Assembly (NCBI GenBank): GCA_018402085.1
Contig: JAGYJM010000002.1
Span: 2,619,501 to 2,683,500, forward strand
Direction: 5' to 3'
Length of the DNA stretch: 64,000 nucleotides
From: Flavobacteriales bacterium
GTDB lineage: Bacteria > Bacteroidota > Bacteroidia > Flavobacteriales_D > Sanyastnellaceae
The position numbers and the translations under genes were made by a program. The notes beneath the pieces were generated by a model that saw nothing but the letters and a program-made list of their open reading frames with translations, was not told the DNA's origin and made no database searches. Each line of letters starts with the position of its first letter. Position 1 is the first letter of the stretch. Shown piece after piece: positions 1 to 7,701 of this stretch.

Positions 1-915
1 ACACCTTTCGACGCTGTCAATAATGGCTCCATCGCATTTGCGGATGTAGACGGAGACAATGATCCGGATGTTCTCATTACCGGGCAAAATGACACTTACG
101 TTGAATATGTCTCAACTCTCTATATCAATGACGGCCTTGGGAACTTTTCCGAAGTCATGGATACGCCCTTTGAAGGAGTGATGTACAGTACGCTCGCTTT
201 TGCTGACGTGGATGGCGACAACGATCAGGATGTACTTATTTCCGGATTGAACACATCTCTGGAGCGTGTTTCACACCTTTACCTGAATGACGGCGCCGGC
301 AACTTTATTGAGGCGTTGGAAACTCCCTTTGCCGGAACTCAGGATGGCTCAATCGCTTTCGCTGACATAGACGGGGATGGCGATCAAGATGTGCTTGTAA
401 CGGGCTGGAGTGACTCCGGATACATCTCTAAACTATACAGCAATGACGGCGCCGGCGTATTCACCGAAGTAATGAACACGCCTTTCGATAACGTGGGTAA
501 AGGCTCGGTTGCTTTCGCAGATGTAGACGGTGATAATGATCAAGACTTGATGCTTACGGGAGAATATTTCTCAAACCCCGATTATATGGACGTTGCAAAA
601 CTATATATCAACAATGGTGTTCCATCTTCTGTTAATGATGGCGCATTCAATAGCGCAAAGGGTATAAACATGCTTCTTTACCCGAACCCGGTAGTTTCAG
701 AACAATTGTTCGTCCGTTATCAATCAACGCAGAGCGGTTCTGTTATAGTGAGTGTGCATGATGTACGTGGACAGCTCATCAGCCAGCAAAACGAATTTGC
801 AGTAACGGGAGAGCAGAACTTCGAAGTGAATACTGCTTCATTAACTTCAGGAAGTTACTTCCTGAAACTTGAGAGTGCTCAAGAAACAGGCACTGCGCGG
901 TTCATGGTGCACTGA
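1..915 (+). CDS. FG-GAP/VCBS-repeat surface protein with T9SS sorting domain (3' part)
   Basis: The frame is open from the first base, so the gene begins upstream and only its last 304 codons are seen. Four units of about 53 residues start at bases 1, 163, 322 and 478. Each reads TPF, then AFADVDGDNDQDV, then TG, then LYxNDGxGxF, the acidic Ca2+-loop pattern of FG-GAP/VCBS beta-propeller repeats. After about base 670 comes a C-terminal domain opening with LLYPNPV and ending in SGSYFLKLES, which matches the type A sorting domain that sends proteins through the type IX secretion system. The protein is therefore probably exported and attached to or released from the cell surface. This agrees with porU and porV further along the window. 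Ligand or enzymatic role is unknown, and an upstream catalytic domain cannot be excluded. Confidence 0.9.
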   Translation, partial: TPFDAVNNGSIAFADVDGDNDPDVLITGQNDTYVEYVSTLYINDGLGNFSEVMDTPFEGVMYSTLAFADVDGDNDQDVLISGLNTSLERVSHLYLNDGAGNFIEALETPFAGTQDGSIAFADIDGDGDQDVLVTGWSDSGYISKLYSNDGAGVFTEVMNTPFDNVGKGSVAFADVDGDNDQDLMLTGEYFSNPDYMDVAKLYINNGVPSSVNDGAFNSAKGINMLLYPNPVVSEQLFVRYQSTQSGSVIVSVHDVRGQLISQQNEFAVTGEQNFEVNTASLTSGSYFLKLESAQETGTARFMVH

Positions 916-935
916 CGTATAGGCCAAGACCTTCG

Positions 936-974
936 AACAAAAAAGCGAGACCGAAAGGTGCTCGCTTTTTTGTT
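936..974 (+). terminator. Intrinsic terminator after the FG-GAP gene
   Basis: The stem AACAAAAAAGCGAG pairs with CTCGCTTTTTTGTT. An inner ACC-GAAA-GGT helix caps it with a GNRA-type loop. The T-tract is part of the 3' arm. It lies 20 bases after the stop codon. Confidence 0.85.
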
Positions 975-1254
975 GCCTATCGGAAAGGCCGATTATTTAA
1001 TGGAAGTCAAGAGAGATCATTTGGAAATTGCACTTGACAAAAGCCATCACGACGCAGTCATGGGGGGCATGGGTTCAAACTGAACACGGCTTTTACGACC
1101 TGTTGCCACTCAGCCTTGTTGGGCAACAGTGCTCTGCTCTTTCATTTGGCAACACCTTCACCAAACTGAAAATCAATATCCTGATGAATCACGTTCAGGA
1201 TCGCTTCGGAGTTTGGCACGCTCCTTGTTTCAAGTTTATGAAAACACGAACGCA
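975..1254. other. Gap before the XRE gene; weak ORF only
   Basis: No convincing gene is visible. A TTG-started frame at 1028-1258 (76 codons) has no recognisable domain, but its TGA overlaps the ATG of the XRE gene as ATGA, so translational coupling is possible. I saw no clear TAnnTTTG promoter box here and no tRNA-like fold. Confidence 0.4.
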
Positions 1255-1473
1255 ATGAGATCACATCCTTACAGCCTTATGTTCAGACACGCGCGCCTTG
1301 CGCAAGGTGTTTCTGTGAGAAGTTTTGCGTGTCAACTCGGTGTTTCGGCGGCCTTCCTGAGTCGGATCGAAAACGGAGTGCGGCAACCTTCGCCTGAAAC
1401 CCTGTCGAAATTGATCGAAATCGCTGAAGTGCCACTGACAGAACTTTACCTGAAAGCTCGTTTTAAATCCTGA
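1255..1473 (+). CDS. Small XRE-family helix-turn-helix regulator
   Basis: This 72-residue protein is almost entirely one Cro/C1-type helix-turn-helix domain. The segment RHARLAQGVSVRSFACQLGV is followed by SAAFLSRIENGVRQPSPETL and then SKLIEIAEVPLTELY, the standard five-helix layout with the SxxxLSRIENG recognition helix at about residues 31-41. The frame runs upstream to a GTG at 1129, but that part has no domain, so I place the start at the ATG at 1255. It most likely binds DNA as a dimer to regulate nearby genes, possibly itself. The coiled-coil gene follows 42 bases later on the same strand and may be co-transcribed. The target is unknown. Confidence 0.75.
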   Translation: MRSHPYSLMFRHARLAQGVSVRSFACQLGVSAAFLSRIENGVRQPSPETLSKLIEIAEVPLTELYLKARFKS

Positions 1474-1515
1474 CACCTCTTTCATCAGGGAATTGCACAC
1501 AAAAACAAACATGCC

Positions 1516-2160
1516 ATGCTTGAATTGAATGAATTATCGACTTCCGAACTGAAATACCTCCATGCCATCTGGTCTGCAGAAATACTGACCACGCAGCGCA
1601 ACATTGAAAAACGTGCTGTGCGTTTGCGCAAACGCACTGAAATATGTCGCCAGGAATCAGCCCTGAAACGGGCTGTTCAACAACGTCTTGACGATGCACG
1701 CACTGTACTGCAAGCCTTGATAGACACTGCTGTCAATCCGGAGATTATACAGAAACAACACGAAATCGTGCGCGACCACGAAGCGGCGGTTGAAGAAGTA
1801 GCGATGATCGGGCAACGTAGCGATGCACGAGACCTGCAAAAAGAACTGCTTGAACTTACCATGCTCGAAACATCCGTAGAAGTCCTCAAAGCTAAAGTGC
1901 GCGAGCTTGAAACGCTGCTCGCCCCTGCTCCCGAAGGGAGTCAACAGGCAGAAGAAACTTCAGATATTCACCCAAAGAGCTCCGGACAAGTATCGGCGCT
2001 GTATAAATCTGATTTGAAAGAAACCTTAGGTACCGGAAAACGAAAGAGAAGTCAACCCGCACTTCCCGATCGATCAAGACAGCAATCCCGCGGCGAGCCG
2101 GCAATGGTCAGAGGTCATCGTCAAAGGCACGTCGTCAACAGAGAGAGAGATGACTTATGA
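1516..2160 (+). CDS. Coiled-coil protein of unknown function, possible 3' frameshift
   Basis: This 214-residue protein is not recognised. Residues about 15-145 are rich in Glu, Lys, Leu and Ala with heptad-like spacing and no membrane segment, so a long cytoplasmic coiled coil is likely. After residue 145 the sequence becomes low-complexity, and the last 40 residues are unusually Arg-rich, unlike the body. The +1 frame from about base 2030 reads a more ordinary composition (for example NPHFPIDQDSNPAASRQW) to a stop at 2205. A single-base indel near 2030 would therefore give a different, more plausible C-terminus. The gene follows the XRE gene closely. Whether the two form a functional pair is speculation. 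Confidence 0.6.
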   Translation: MLELNELSTSELKYLHAIWSAEILTTQRNIEKRAVRLRKRTEICRQESALKRAVQQRLDDARTVLQALIDTAVNPEIIQKQHEIVRDHEAAVEEVAMIGQRSDARDLQKELLELTMLETSVEVLKAKVRELETLLAPAPEGSQQAEETSDIHPKSSGQVSALYKSDLKETLGTGKRKRSQPALPDRSRQQSRGEPAMVRGHRQRHVVNRERDDL

Positions 2161-2359
2161 TGTTCGAACTTTCACCCGGTGACGCTGGCGGTGACCCGAT
2201 TGTCTCACCCTGATCGAAACCGTTCGTTTCATGCCTTTTGCTGAAGCAAGAGTAAAAGGTATTCTCATGGTCAATATTCAACTTCTAAAGGCAGCAAACT
2301 TACAGGCCATGACAAGGCCAAAAAGAGAGGGATGCGCCATGCATCCATTACCTTGAGCC

Positions 2360-2449
2360 GCAAACCTAAGCCGGCTGTAAGCCGGCCCCTCAGGTTTGCC
2401 GGGATCACATATAGCAGCGCAAGAATGCGCTGCACTCCTGGCTCCCGAC
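2360..2449 (+). repeat. REP-like palindromic element, copy A
   Basis: The gap 2161-2475 holds no gene. Its second half is a nested palindrome: GCAAACCT (2360-2367) pairs with AGGTTTGC (2392-2399) around an inner GCCGGCT/AGCCGGC hairpin. A second hairpin follows, GCAGCGCA-AGAA-TGCGCTGC (2414-2433), and then a tail ending CTCCTGGCTCCCGAC. The 25 bases 2425-2449 match the reverse complement of 29691-29715 with two differences, and the same two-hairpin plan recurs at 61360-61440. A further hairpin (GAAAGGCG/CGCCTTTC, 2458-2476) touches the nhaD stop codon and could end nhaD transcription, though it lacks a clear T-tract. Confidence 0.7.
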
Positions 2450-2475
2450 CCCGGACGGAAAGGCGACACGCCTTT

Positions 2476-3990
2476 CTACAGGATAAACATCAGGTAGTAG
2501 GTTGCAGCGCCGGCAAAATAGCCGAGAATCGCCAGCAGGCTGATCTTGCGGAGGTACCAGATAAAATCGATGCGCTCAAGGCCCATTACCGCAACACCGG
2601 CGGCTGACCCTATGATGAGTGCGCTACCGCCTGTACCGGCGCAATACGCGAGAAACTGCCAGAAAATACCGTCTTGCACGAAGTTTTGATCCCAATCCGT
2701 AACGGCTGCCGCGGCCGGAATTACGTCGTACATGCCCATCGACGCTGCTACAAGCGGCACGTTGTCCACCAGGGCTGAAAGCAACCCGATCGCAAGGTCA
2801 ATCGCAAACACATTCGCGAGTTTCACTCTTAACCAGTCGGCCATCACCAGAAGGTGCCCCACCTCCTGCAGGGCAGCCACTGCAAGCAGAATACCGAGGA
2901 AGAAGAGTACAGAAGAAGAATCGATCTTCTTCAACACGCTGATCACCGATAGCTTGCTCTTGGCTTCAATGCTCTTCTTGCGATGGAGTATCTCCGTAAC
3001 CAGCCACATTGCGCCAAGCGAAAGCATCATGCCCATGAATGGGGGTAAGTGCGTAATGGTCTTAAACACCGGCACGAACAGAAGTCCGGCTACACCCAGA
3101 AAGAAAATCAGGTTGCGCTCGCTTTTCGTTAGAATGTCACCATGTCCTGAGTCGCGTAATTTCGGACGCTCAACCTCTCCTTTCATCGTAAATGTGAGCA
3201 AGCCAAGCGGCACGAGCAGACAAACGAGACTAGGCACAATAAGGTGTGTGATAATCACGGGCGTGGTGAGCTGATTTCCGATCCAGAGCATGGTCGTGGT
3301 AACGTCACCGATCGGCGACCACGCTCCTCCTGCATTGGCAGCAACGATCACGATACCCGCAAAAAACCAGCGCGTCTGTTTATCCCCTATGAGCTTCCTA
3401 AGCAACGATATCATTACGATACTCGTTGTCAGGTTATCAAGCGCTGCCGAGAAGAAGAAGGTCAGCAGCGATATGATCCAAAGCAGCTTAACCTTATTGG
3501 TCGTTTTGATTTTATCGGTAATAACGGCAAATCCTTCGTGGGCATCTACCAGTTCTACGATGGTCATGGCACCGAGCAGGAAAAACAGAATACTCGCGAT
3601 CTCTTGCAAGTGGTGCAGCAGCCTGAACTCATAAAAGTTGTGCGGCCGATACTCAACACCTTCTTTCCATCCTGACGGCTCTTTCAGTGCATCCACTAGT
3701 TCGGCTTTCGCAATGCCTTTACCGGCATGCGAAAGCTCCGGATGTGCTTTTTGTTTGTCTTCAGGCATGACAAAGACCCCCTCACCGGCAATCTCTTCAG
3801 AAGGTGTGATGATGGCTTCGTATTCATGCGAAAGGTGTTCTGGCACGTGTGCTTTACCTCCTATGACGAAGACGGCCCAGCAGAGTGTCCCGGCTAAGAG
3901 CGCGAAGGCCGATTTATCAACATGCAATGGGTGCTCTAGAGCTATACCTAAATAGCCTACAATGAAAATAACAAGTATCAGTACCTCCAT
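2476..3990 (-). CDS. nhaD: Na+/H+ antiporter, NhaD family
   Basis: This 504-residue integral membrane protein of the ArsB/NhaD ion-transporter superfamily should expel Na+ (and possibly Li+) in exchange for protons at the inner membrane. The NhaD-type motif NAGGAWSPIGDVTT is at residues 219-232, and SAALDNLTTSIVM, with a candidate ion-binding Asp, starts at 181. A second half-site, SALVDNVPLVAASM, lies nearer the C-terminus, as expected for two inverted repeats. Residues about 45-115 form a His- and Glu-rich soluble loop between the first helices, which may be a pH or ion sensor (inference). The start is at 3990. It sits 24 bases after the dehydrogenase gene on the same strand, so the two may share a transcript. 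A sodium antiporter fits a marine lifestyle. Confidence 0.92.
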   Translation of the reverse strand: MEVLILVIFIVGYLGIALEHPLHVDKSAFALLAGTLCWAVFVIGGKAHVPEHLSHEYEAIITPSEEIAGEGVFVMPEDKQKAHPELSHAGKGIAKAELVDALKEPSGWKEGVEYRPHNFYEFRLLHHLQEIASILFFLLGAMTIVELVDAHEGFAVITDKIKTTNKVKLLWIISLLTFFFSAALDNLTTSIVMISLLRKLIGDKQTRWFFAGIVIVAANAGGAWSPIGDVTTTMLWIGNQLTTPVIITHLIVPSLVCLLVPLGLLTFTMKGEVERPKLRDSGHGDILTKSERNLIFFLGVAGLLFVPVFKTITHLPPFMGMMLSLGAMWLVTEILHRKKSIEAKSKLSVISVLKKIDSSSVLFFLGILLAVAALQEVGHLLVMADWLRVKLANVFAIDLAIGLLSALVDNVPLVAASMGMYDVIPAAAAVTDWDQNFVQDGIFWQFLAYCAGTGGSALIIGSAAGVAVMGLERIDFIWYLRKISLLAILGYFAGAATYYLMFIL

Positions 3991-4014
3991 AATTTCCGGG
4001 AATCGACTGCTGTC

Positions 4015-5244
4015 TTATAAAAGTTTATTCAATGCAATTTCAAACGCCGTGGCCGTAATGCGGGTCTTTTCATGGCTGCGTTCATGTGTCGCTTTGAGCG
4101 CAGATTCAATGGTTTCAGACGTATCGTTAAAAATACCGGCATCGCTCATATCCAAATCGACATCAGACATCAGGTATGCAAACACCCGCGCCATTCCGCA
4201 GTTCGCGATAAAGTCAGGTATGACAGCCACGGCCTGGTCTGCATATTCTGCAATTGGCCCATAGAAGATTTCCTGATCAGCAAAAGGTACGTTGGCACCA
4301 CTCGCCACCACTTGCAATCCACTCGAGATCATTCGATCCATCTGGTCTCTGCTGATCAGACGCGAAGCCGCACATGGCAGAAAGACCTCCGCCTCAACAT
4401 CCCACACTTTCTCATTGATCTCGTCAAACGACATCATGTCGGGCGAACGCAGCGCGTTACCTTCTTTATTCAGAAACAACTCACGTATTTCCGCGAACGA
4501 AAAACCATCCCGGCGAATCAGTCCTCCCTCGCGATCAATGATTCCTACAATTTTCGCGCCTTGTTGAGCCAGGTAGTACGCTGCTGCTGAACCTACATTT
4601 CCCCAGCCTTGAACGATAACGCGACGATTGGTTAGGTCTCCGCCGTAAATGCGGTAGTAATGACGCACGCTTTCAGCCACACCGAAACCGGTAATCATAT
4701 CGGCCACACAGTATTTCCGATCGATGCTCGGACTGTACTGTTCGTCTTCAAGTACCTTAATCACACCCTGGCGCAGTTGACCAATACGTCGAACTTTCTG
4801 CGCCTCATTCGGCTGAAAATGCCCGTTGAACACGCCTTCTTGCGGATGCCACACGCCGCAGTCTTCGGTAATAGGAATGACCTCATGGATTTCATCCACA
4901 TTCAGGTCGCCACCTGTACCGTAATAATGTTTGAGGAGCGGAGTCACAGCCGCGTACCAGCGCTCAAGCACTTGCTTTTTGCGAGGGTCACGCGGGTCAA
5001 AATTGATTCCTGATTTGGCACCTCCGATCTGCGGCCCCGAAACGGTGAACTTGATCTCCATGGTTTTCGCGAGCGACTCCACTTCGCGCTTGTCAAGACC
5101 GAGTCGCATACGTGTACCCCCACCGGCTGCTCCGCCCCGAAGCGAATTTATAACCACCCATCCTTCTGCGTCTGTGAATGGGTCTTTCCATTCAAATACA
5201 ATTTCCGGATTTTTCTCTTCGTAGGCTTTCAGCAGATCTTTCAT
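4015..5244 (-). CDS. Glu/Leu/Phe/Val dehydrogenase
   Basis: This NAD(P)-dependent amino-acid dehydrogenase carries out oxidative deamination of an amino acid to its 2-oxo acid and ammonia, or the reverse. The catalytic-lysine segment QIGGAKSGINFDP has Lys77, and the dinucleotide-binding Rossmann motif is GWGNVGS at residues 213-219. The frame opens seven codons earlier at 5265, but MKDLLKAYEEKNPEI at 5244 is the more usual start, giving 409 residues. The substrate cannot be fixed by eye: glutamate is the default guess, and leucine/valine dehydrogenase is the main alternative. It lies directly upstream of nhaD on the same strand. Nothing looks damaged. Confidence 0.88.
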   Translation of the reverse strand: MKDLLKAYEEKNPEIVFEWKDPFTDAEGWVVINSLRGGAAGGGTRMRLGLDKREVESLAKTMEIKFTVSGPQIGGAKSGINFDPRDPRKKQVLERWYAAVTPLLKHYYGTGGDLNVDEIHEVIPITEDCGVWHPQEGVFNGHFQPNEAQKVRRIGQLRQGVIKVLEDEQYSPSIDRKYCVADMITGFGVAESVRHYYRIYGGDLTNRRVIVQGWGNVGSAAAYYLAQQGAKIVGIIDREGGLIRRDGFSFAEIRELFLNKEGNALRSPDMMSFDEINEKVWDVEAEVFLPCAASRLISRDQMDRMISSGLQVVASGANVPFADQEIFYGPIAEYADQAVAVIPDFIANCGMARVFAYLMSDVDLDMSDAGIFNDTSETIESALKATHERSHEKTRITATAFEIALNKLL

Positions 5245-5348
5245 AAAGCATAAAAATCGCGTCAAAAATAGGAAAAGGAACGGCTGACCTGTGCAAGAAT
5301 CAAGACCTTCTCACGAAAGCAGGGCAACTTCAGTCGCTGCCACCCGAA

Positions 5349-6419
5349 TTATTTTGCCAGCACACCTGCCACAGAGTCGCGGCTCGCGCCCGTTACCTCT
5401 GCCCAGATATTGGGTTCATCGCGCAGATAGAGCACACCCAAAAAGCCAAAAATCAGCGCTTCTTTGTAGTCAATCAATTGCATATCCGGAACCTTGAGTT
5501 CGACCCCTTCTTTTTCAAGAAGCTCGATCAAGTAACTGTTGCGTGCGCCACCGCCGGTTACAAGGGTGGGCCCTTTCACGGTTCTCAATGCCCACGCGAG
5601 TCTTTTTGCCACGTGCAGGGTAAAAGTTGCCAGCTTGTCTTCAGGTGCGAGTTCAACATCAAGCAAAGGCATTACCTGCGCTTCTGCCCATTCACGCCCC
5701 AAACTTTTAGGCCCGGCCTTTTTGTAGTAGTCAAGTGCCTCAAGTTTGCGCAAGAGCTTTGCGCTCACTTCTCCCTTACGCGCCAGTGCGCCGTCTTTAT
5801 CAAACGGATAACCGCGTTCGCGGCTCAGCGCGTTGAGTACGTAATTACCAGGACATACATCCCAGGCGGTGCGTCTTCCATCTTGCGCCACAGAAACATT
5901 TGCAAAGCCCCCCAGGTTGAGGCTTGCTCTGTAATCACCAAAGAGCAACGCATCTCCCACCGGAACCAGCGGTGCGCCTTGTCCACCCAGCGCCATATCT
6001 GTGCTGCGCAAATCTCCAAGCGTAGGAATACCGGTCAGCGCCGCAATGACGGCCGGACTCCCAATCTGCAGGGTAAAACCTTCGTCCGGCGAGTGAAAAA
6101 CCGTTTGCCCGTGTGACACGATCAACTCCGGGAGCTCTTCCTGTTTCAATCCCTGCAGAAACCCATCCACCGCTTCTGCGGTGAAATGCGCAAACTGACG
6201 ATCAAGACGCGTCAGAGCTAATCCGTCTAACTCATGGGCAGACCGCAACACCATCTCAAGGTCGGGGTCAAAATCAATCGTTTCTGCCTTTTCAATGCGA
6301 AAAGACCACGAATCTTTCTTTTCAAACGTGCAGAGCGCAAGGTCAAGTCCGTCAAGTGATGTACCTGACATCGTGCCCAATACCCTGTAGACAGGAGCTT
6401 GGTCCATATAGATTGGCAT
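5349..6419 (-). CDS. anmK: Anhydro-N-acetylmuramic acid kinase
   Basis: AnmK cleaves and phosphorylates 1,6-anhydro-MurNAc to MurNAc-6-phosphate, the entry step for recycling peptidoglycan sugars in the cytoplasm. The protein has 356 residues, the normal family length. The signature VLGTMSGTSLDGLDLAL is at residues 13-29, the sugar-binding segment GDLRSTDMALGGQGAPLVP lies mid-protein, and VTGGGARN is the late ATP-site motif. A second Met at residue 5 is an alternative start. It is transcribed divergently from the acyl-CoA dehydrogenase gene, with 62 bases between them. Confidence 0.95.
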   Translation of the reverse strand: MPIYMDQAPVYRVLGTMSGTSLDGLDLALCTFEKKDSWSFRIEKAETIDFDPDLEMVLRSAHELDGLALTRLDRQFAHFTAEAVDGFLQGLKQEELPELIVSHGQTVFHSPDEGFTLQIGSPAVIAALTGIPTLGDLRSTDMALGGQGAPLVPVGDALLFGDYRASLNLGGFANVSVAQDGRRTAWDVCPGNYVLNALSRERGYPFDKDGALARKGEVSAKLLRKLEALDYYKKAGPKSLGREWAEAQVMPLLDVELAPEDKLATFTLHVAKRLAWALRTVKGPTLVTGGGARNSYLIELLEKEGVELKVPDMQLIDYKEALIFGFLGVLYLRDEPNIWAEVTGASRDSVAGVLAK

Positions 6420-6443
6420 TTGGGTGTGAATGGACTAAATTTG
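6413..6443 (+). promoter_or_regulatory. Bacteroidota-type promoter of the acyl-CoA dehydrogenase gene
   Basis: A -7 box TAAATTTG lies at 6436-6443 with a TTG (6413-6415) 20 bases upstream, close to the TTG/TAnnTTTG arrangement used by the Bacteroidota primary sigma factor. It predicts a 5' leader of about 34 bases. The -33 part overlaps the start of anmK on the other strand. Confidence 0.6.
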
Positions 6444-6481
6444 CGCGACCTGTGCAAGAGCAGGCCTAAAAAATCTGAACC

Positions 6482-7624
6482 ATGCAGTTTGAGTTGACCG
6501 AAGAACAAATCGCCGTGCGCGACGCCGCAAGAGATTTCACACAGAACGTATTAAAGCCGGGTGTTATTGACCGCGACACCAGGCAGGAGTTTCCGAAAGA
6601 AGAAATGCGCCAGCTGGGTGAACTCGGCTTTATGGGCATGATGGTGGATCCTAAATATGGTGGTTCTGGCATGGATACCGTGAGCTACGTGCTCGCCATG
6701 GAAGAGATTTCAAAAATTGACGCCTCAGCTTCGGTCTGTGTTTCGGTAAATAATTCTCTCGTATGCTGGGGGCTTGAGACTTTCGGTACAGAAGAGCAAA
6801 AGCAGAAGTACCTCGTGCCACTGGCGAAAGGTGAGAAAATCGGTGCATTCTGTCTCTCTGAGCCTGAAGCCGGTTCTGACGCTACCAGCCAGCGCACCAC
6901 AGCCATCGATCAGGGCGATCACTACTTGTTGAATGGCACCAAAAACTGGATCACCAATGGCAGTTCTGCATCAGTTTACCTGGTCATTGCACACACCGAC
7001 ATCGAAAAAGGTCACAAAGGCATCAATGCATTTATCATTGAGCGCGGCATGGATGGCTTCATTGTAGGAGCGAAAGAAGACAAAATGGGAATCCGGGGGA
7101 GCGACACCCACACGCTCATGTTCCAGGATGTGAAAGTGCCAAAAGAAAACCGAATCGGCGACGATGGATTCGGGTTCAAGTTTGCGATGAAAACGCTTGC
7201 GGGCGGGCGTATCGGCATTGCTGCACAGGCGCTCGGAATTGCCTCCGGCGCATACGAGCTCGCTCTGGCTTATTCAAAAGAACGCAAAGCCTTTGGTAAA
7301 GAAATTTCAAAGCACCAGGCCATTGCCTTCAAACTTGCCGACATGGCCACTGAAATCGAAGCCGCACGCCTCCTTTGCCTCAAAGCAGCTTGGCTGAAAG
7401 ATCAGGGCAAAGATTACGCTACGGCAAGTTCTATTGCCAAGCTCTATGCGTCGCAGGTCGCCATGAAGCACACCACTGAAGCGGTTCAGGTACACGGCGG
7501 CTATGGCTACGTGAAAGAATACCATGTAGAGCGCCTCATGCGTGATGCGAAGATCACCCAGATATATGAAGGCACCAGTGAAGTGCAGAAGATCGTAATC
7601 TCACGCAGCCTCCTGCAAGATTAA
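6482..7624 (+). CDS. Short-/branched-chain acyl-CoA dehydrogenase
   Basis: This FAD enzyme of 380 residues makes the alpha-beta double bond in acyl-CoA during fatty-acid or branched amino-acid breakdown. All three regions are present: an N-terminal helical part, a middle beta-barrel with AFCLSEPEAGSDA, and a C-terminal helical part with VQVHGGYGY and IYEGTSEVQ. Glu363 in the YEGT motif is the expected catalytic base, the butyryl-CoA-dehydrogenase type of placement. Transfer of electrons to ETF is expected from the family. It stands alone on its strand, and no other beta-oxidation gene is nearby. The exact chain length used cannot be read from sequence. Confidence 0.93.
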   Translation: MQFELTEEQIAVRDAARDFTQNVLKPGVIDRDTRQEFPKEEMRQLGELGFMGMMVDPKYGGSGMDTVSYVLAMEEISKIDASASVCVSVNNSLVCWGLETFGTEEQKQKYLVPLAKGEKIGAFCLSEPEAGSDATSQRTTAIDQGDHYLLNGTKNWITNGSSASVYLVIAHTDIEKGHKGINAFIIERGMDGFIVGAKEDKMGIRGSDTHTLMFQDVKVPKENRIGDDGFGFKFAMKTLAGGRIGIAAQALGIASGAYELALAYSKERKAFGKEISKHQAIAFKLADMATEIEAARLLCLKAAWLKDQGKDYATASSIAKLYASQVAMKHTTEAVQVHGGYGYVKEYHVERLMRDAKITQIYEGTSEVQKIVISRSLLQD

Positions 7625-7701
7625 TTCCAACATCGCGCTGTTCAATCGTTGCGCCGCACTGAAACGCGGCATGTGCACACATCCCCTAACTTGCCCGCAC
7701 A

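Noticed and set aside
1060-1130. Segment with GGTTCAAAC resembling a tRNA T-loop
   Set aside because: No acceptor stem, anticodon arm or D-loop could be paired around it.
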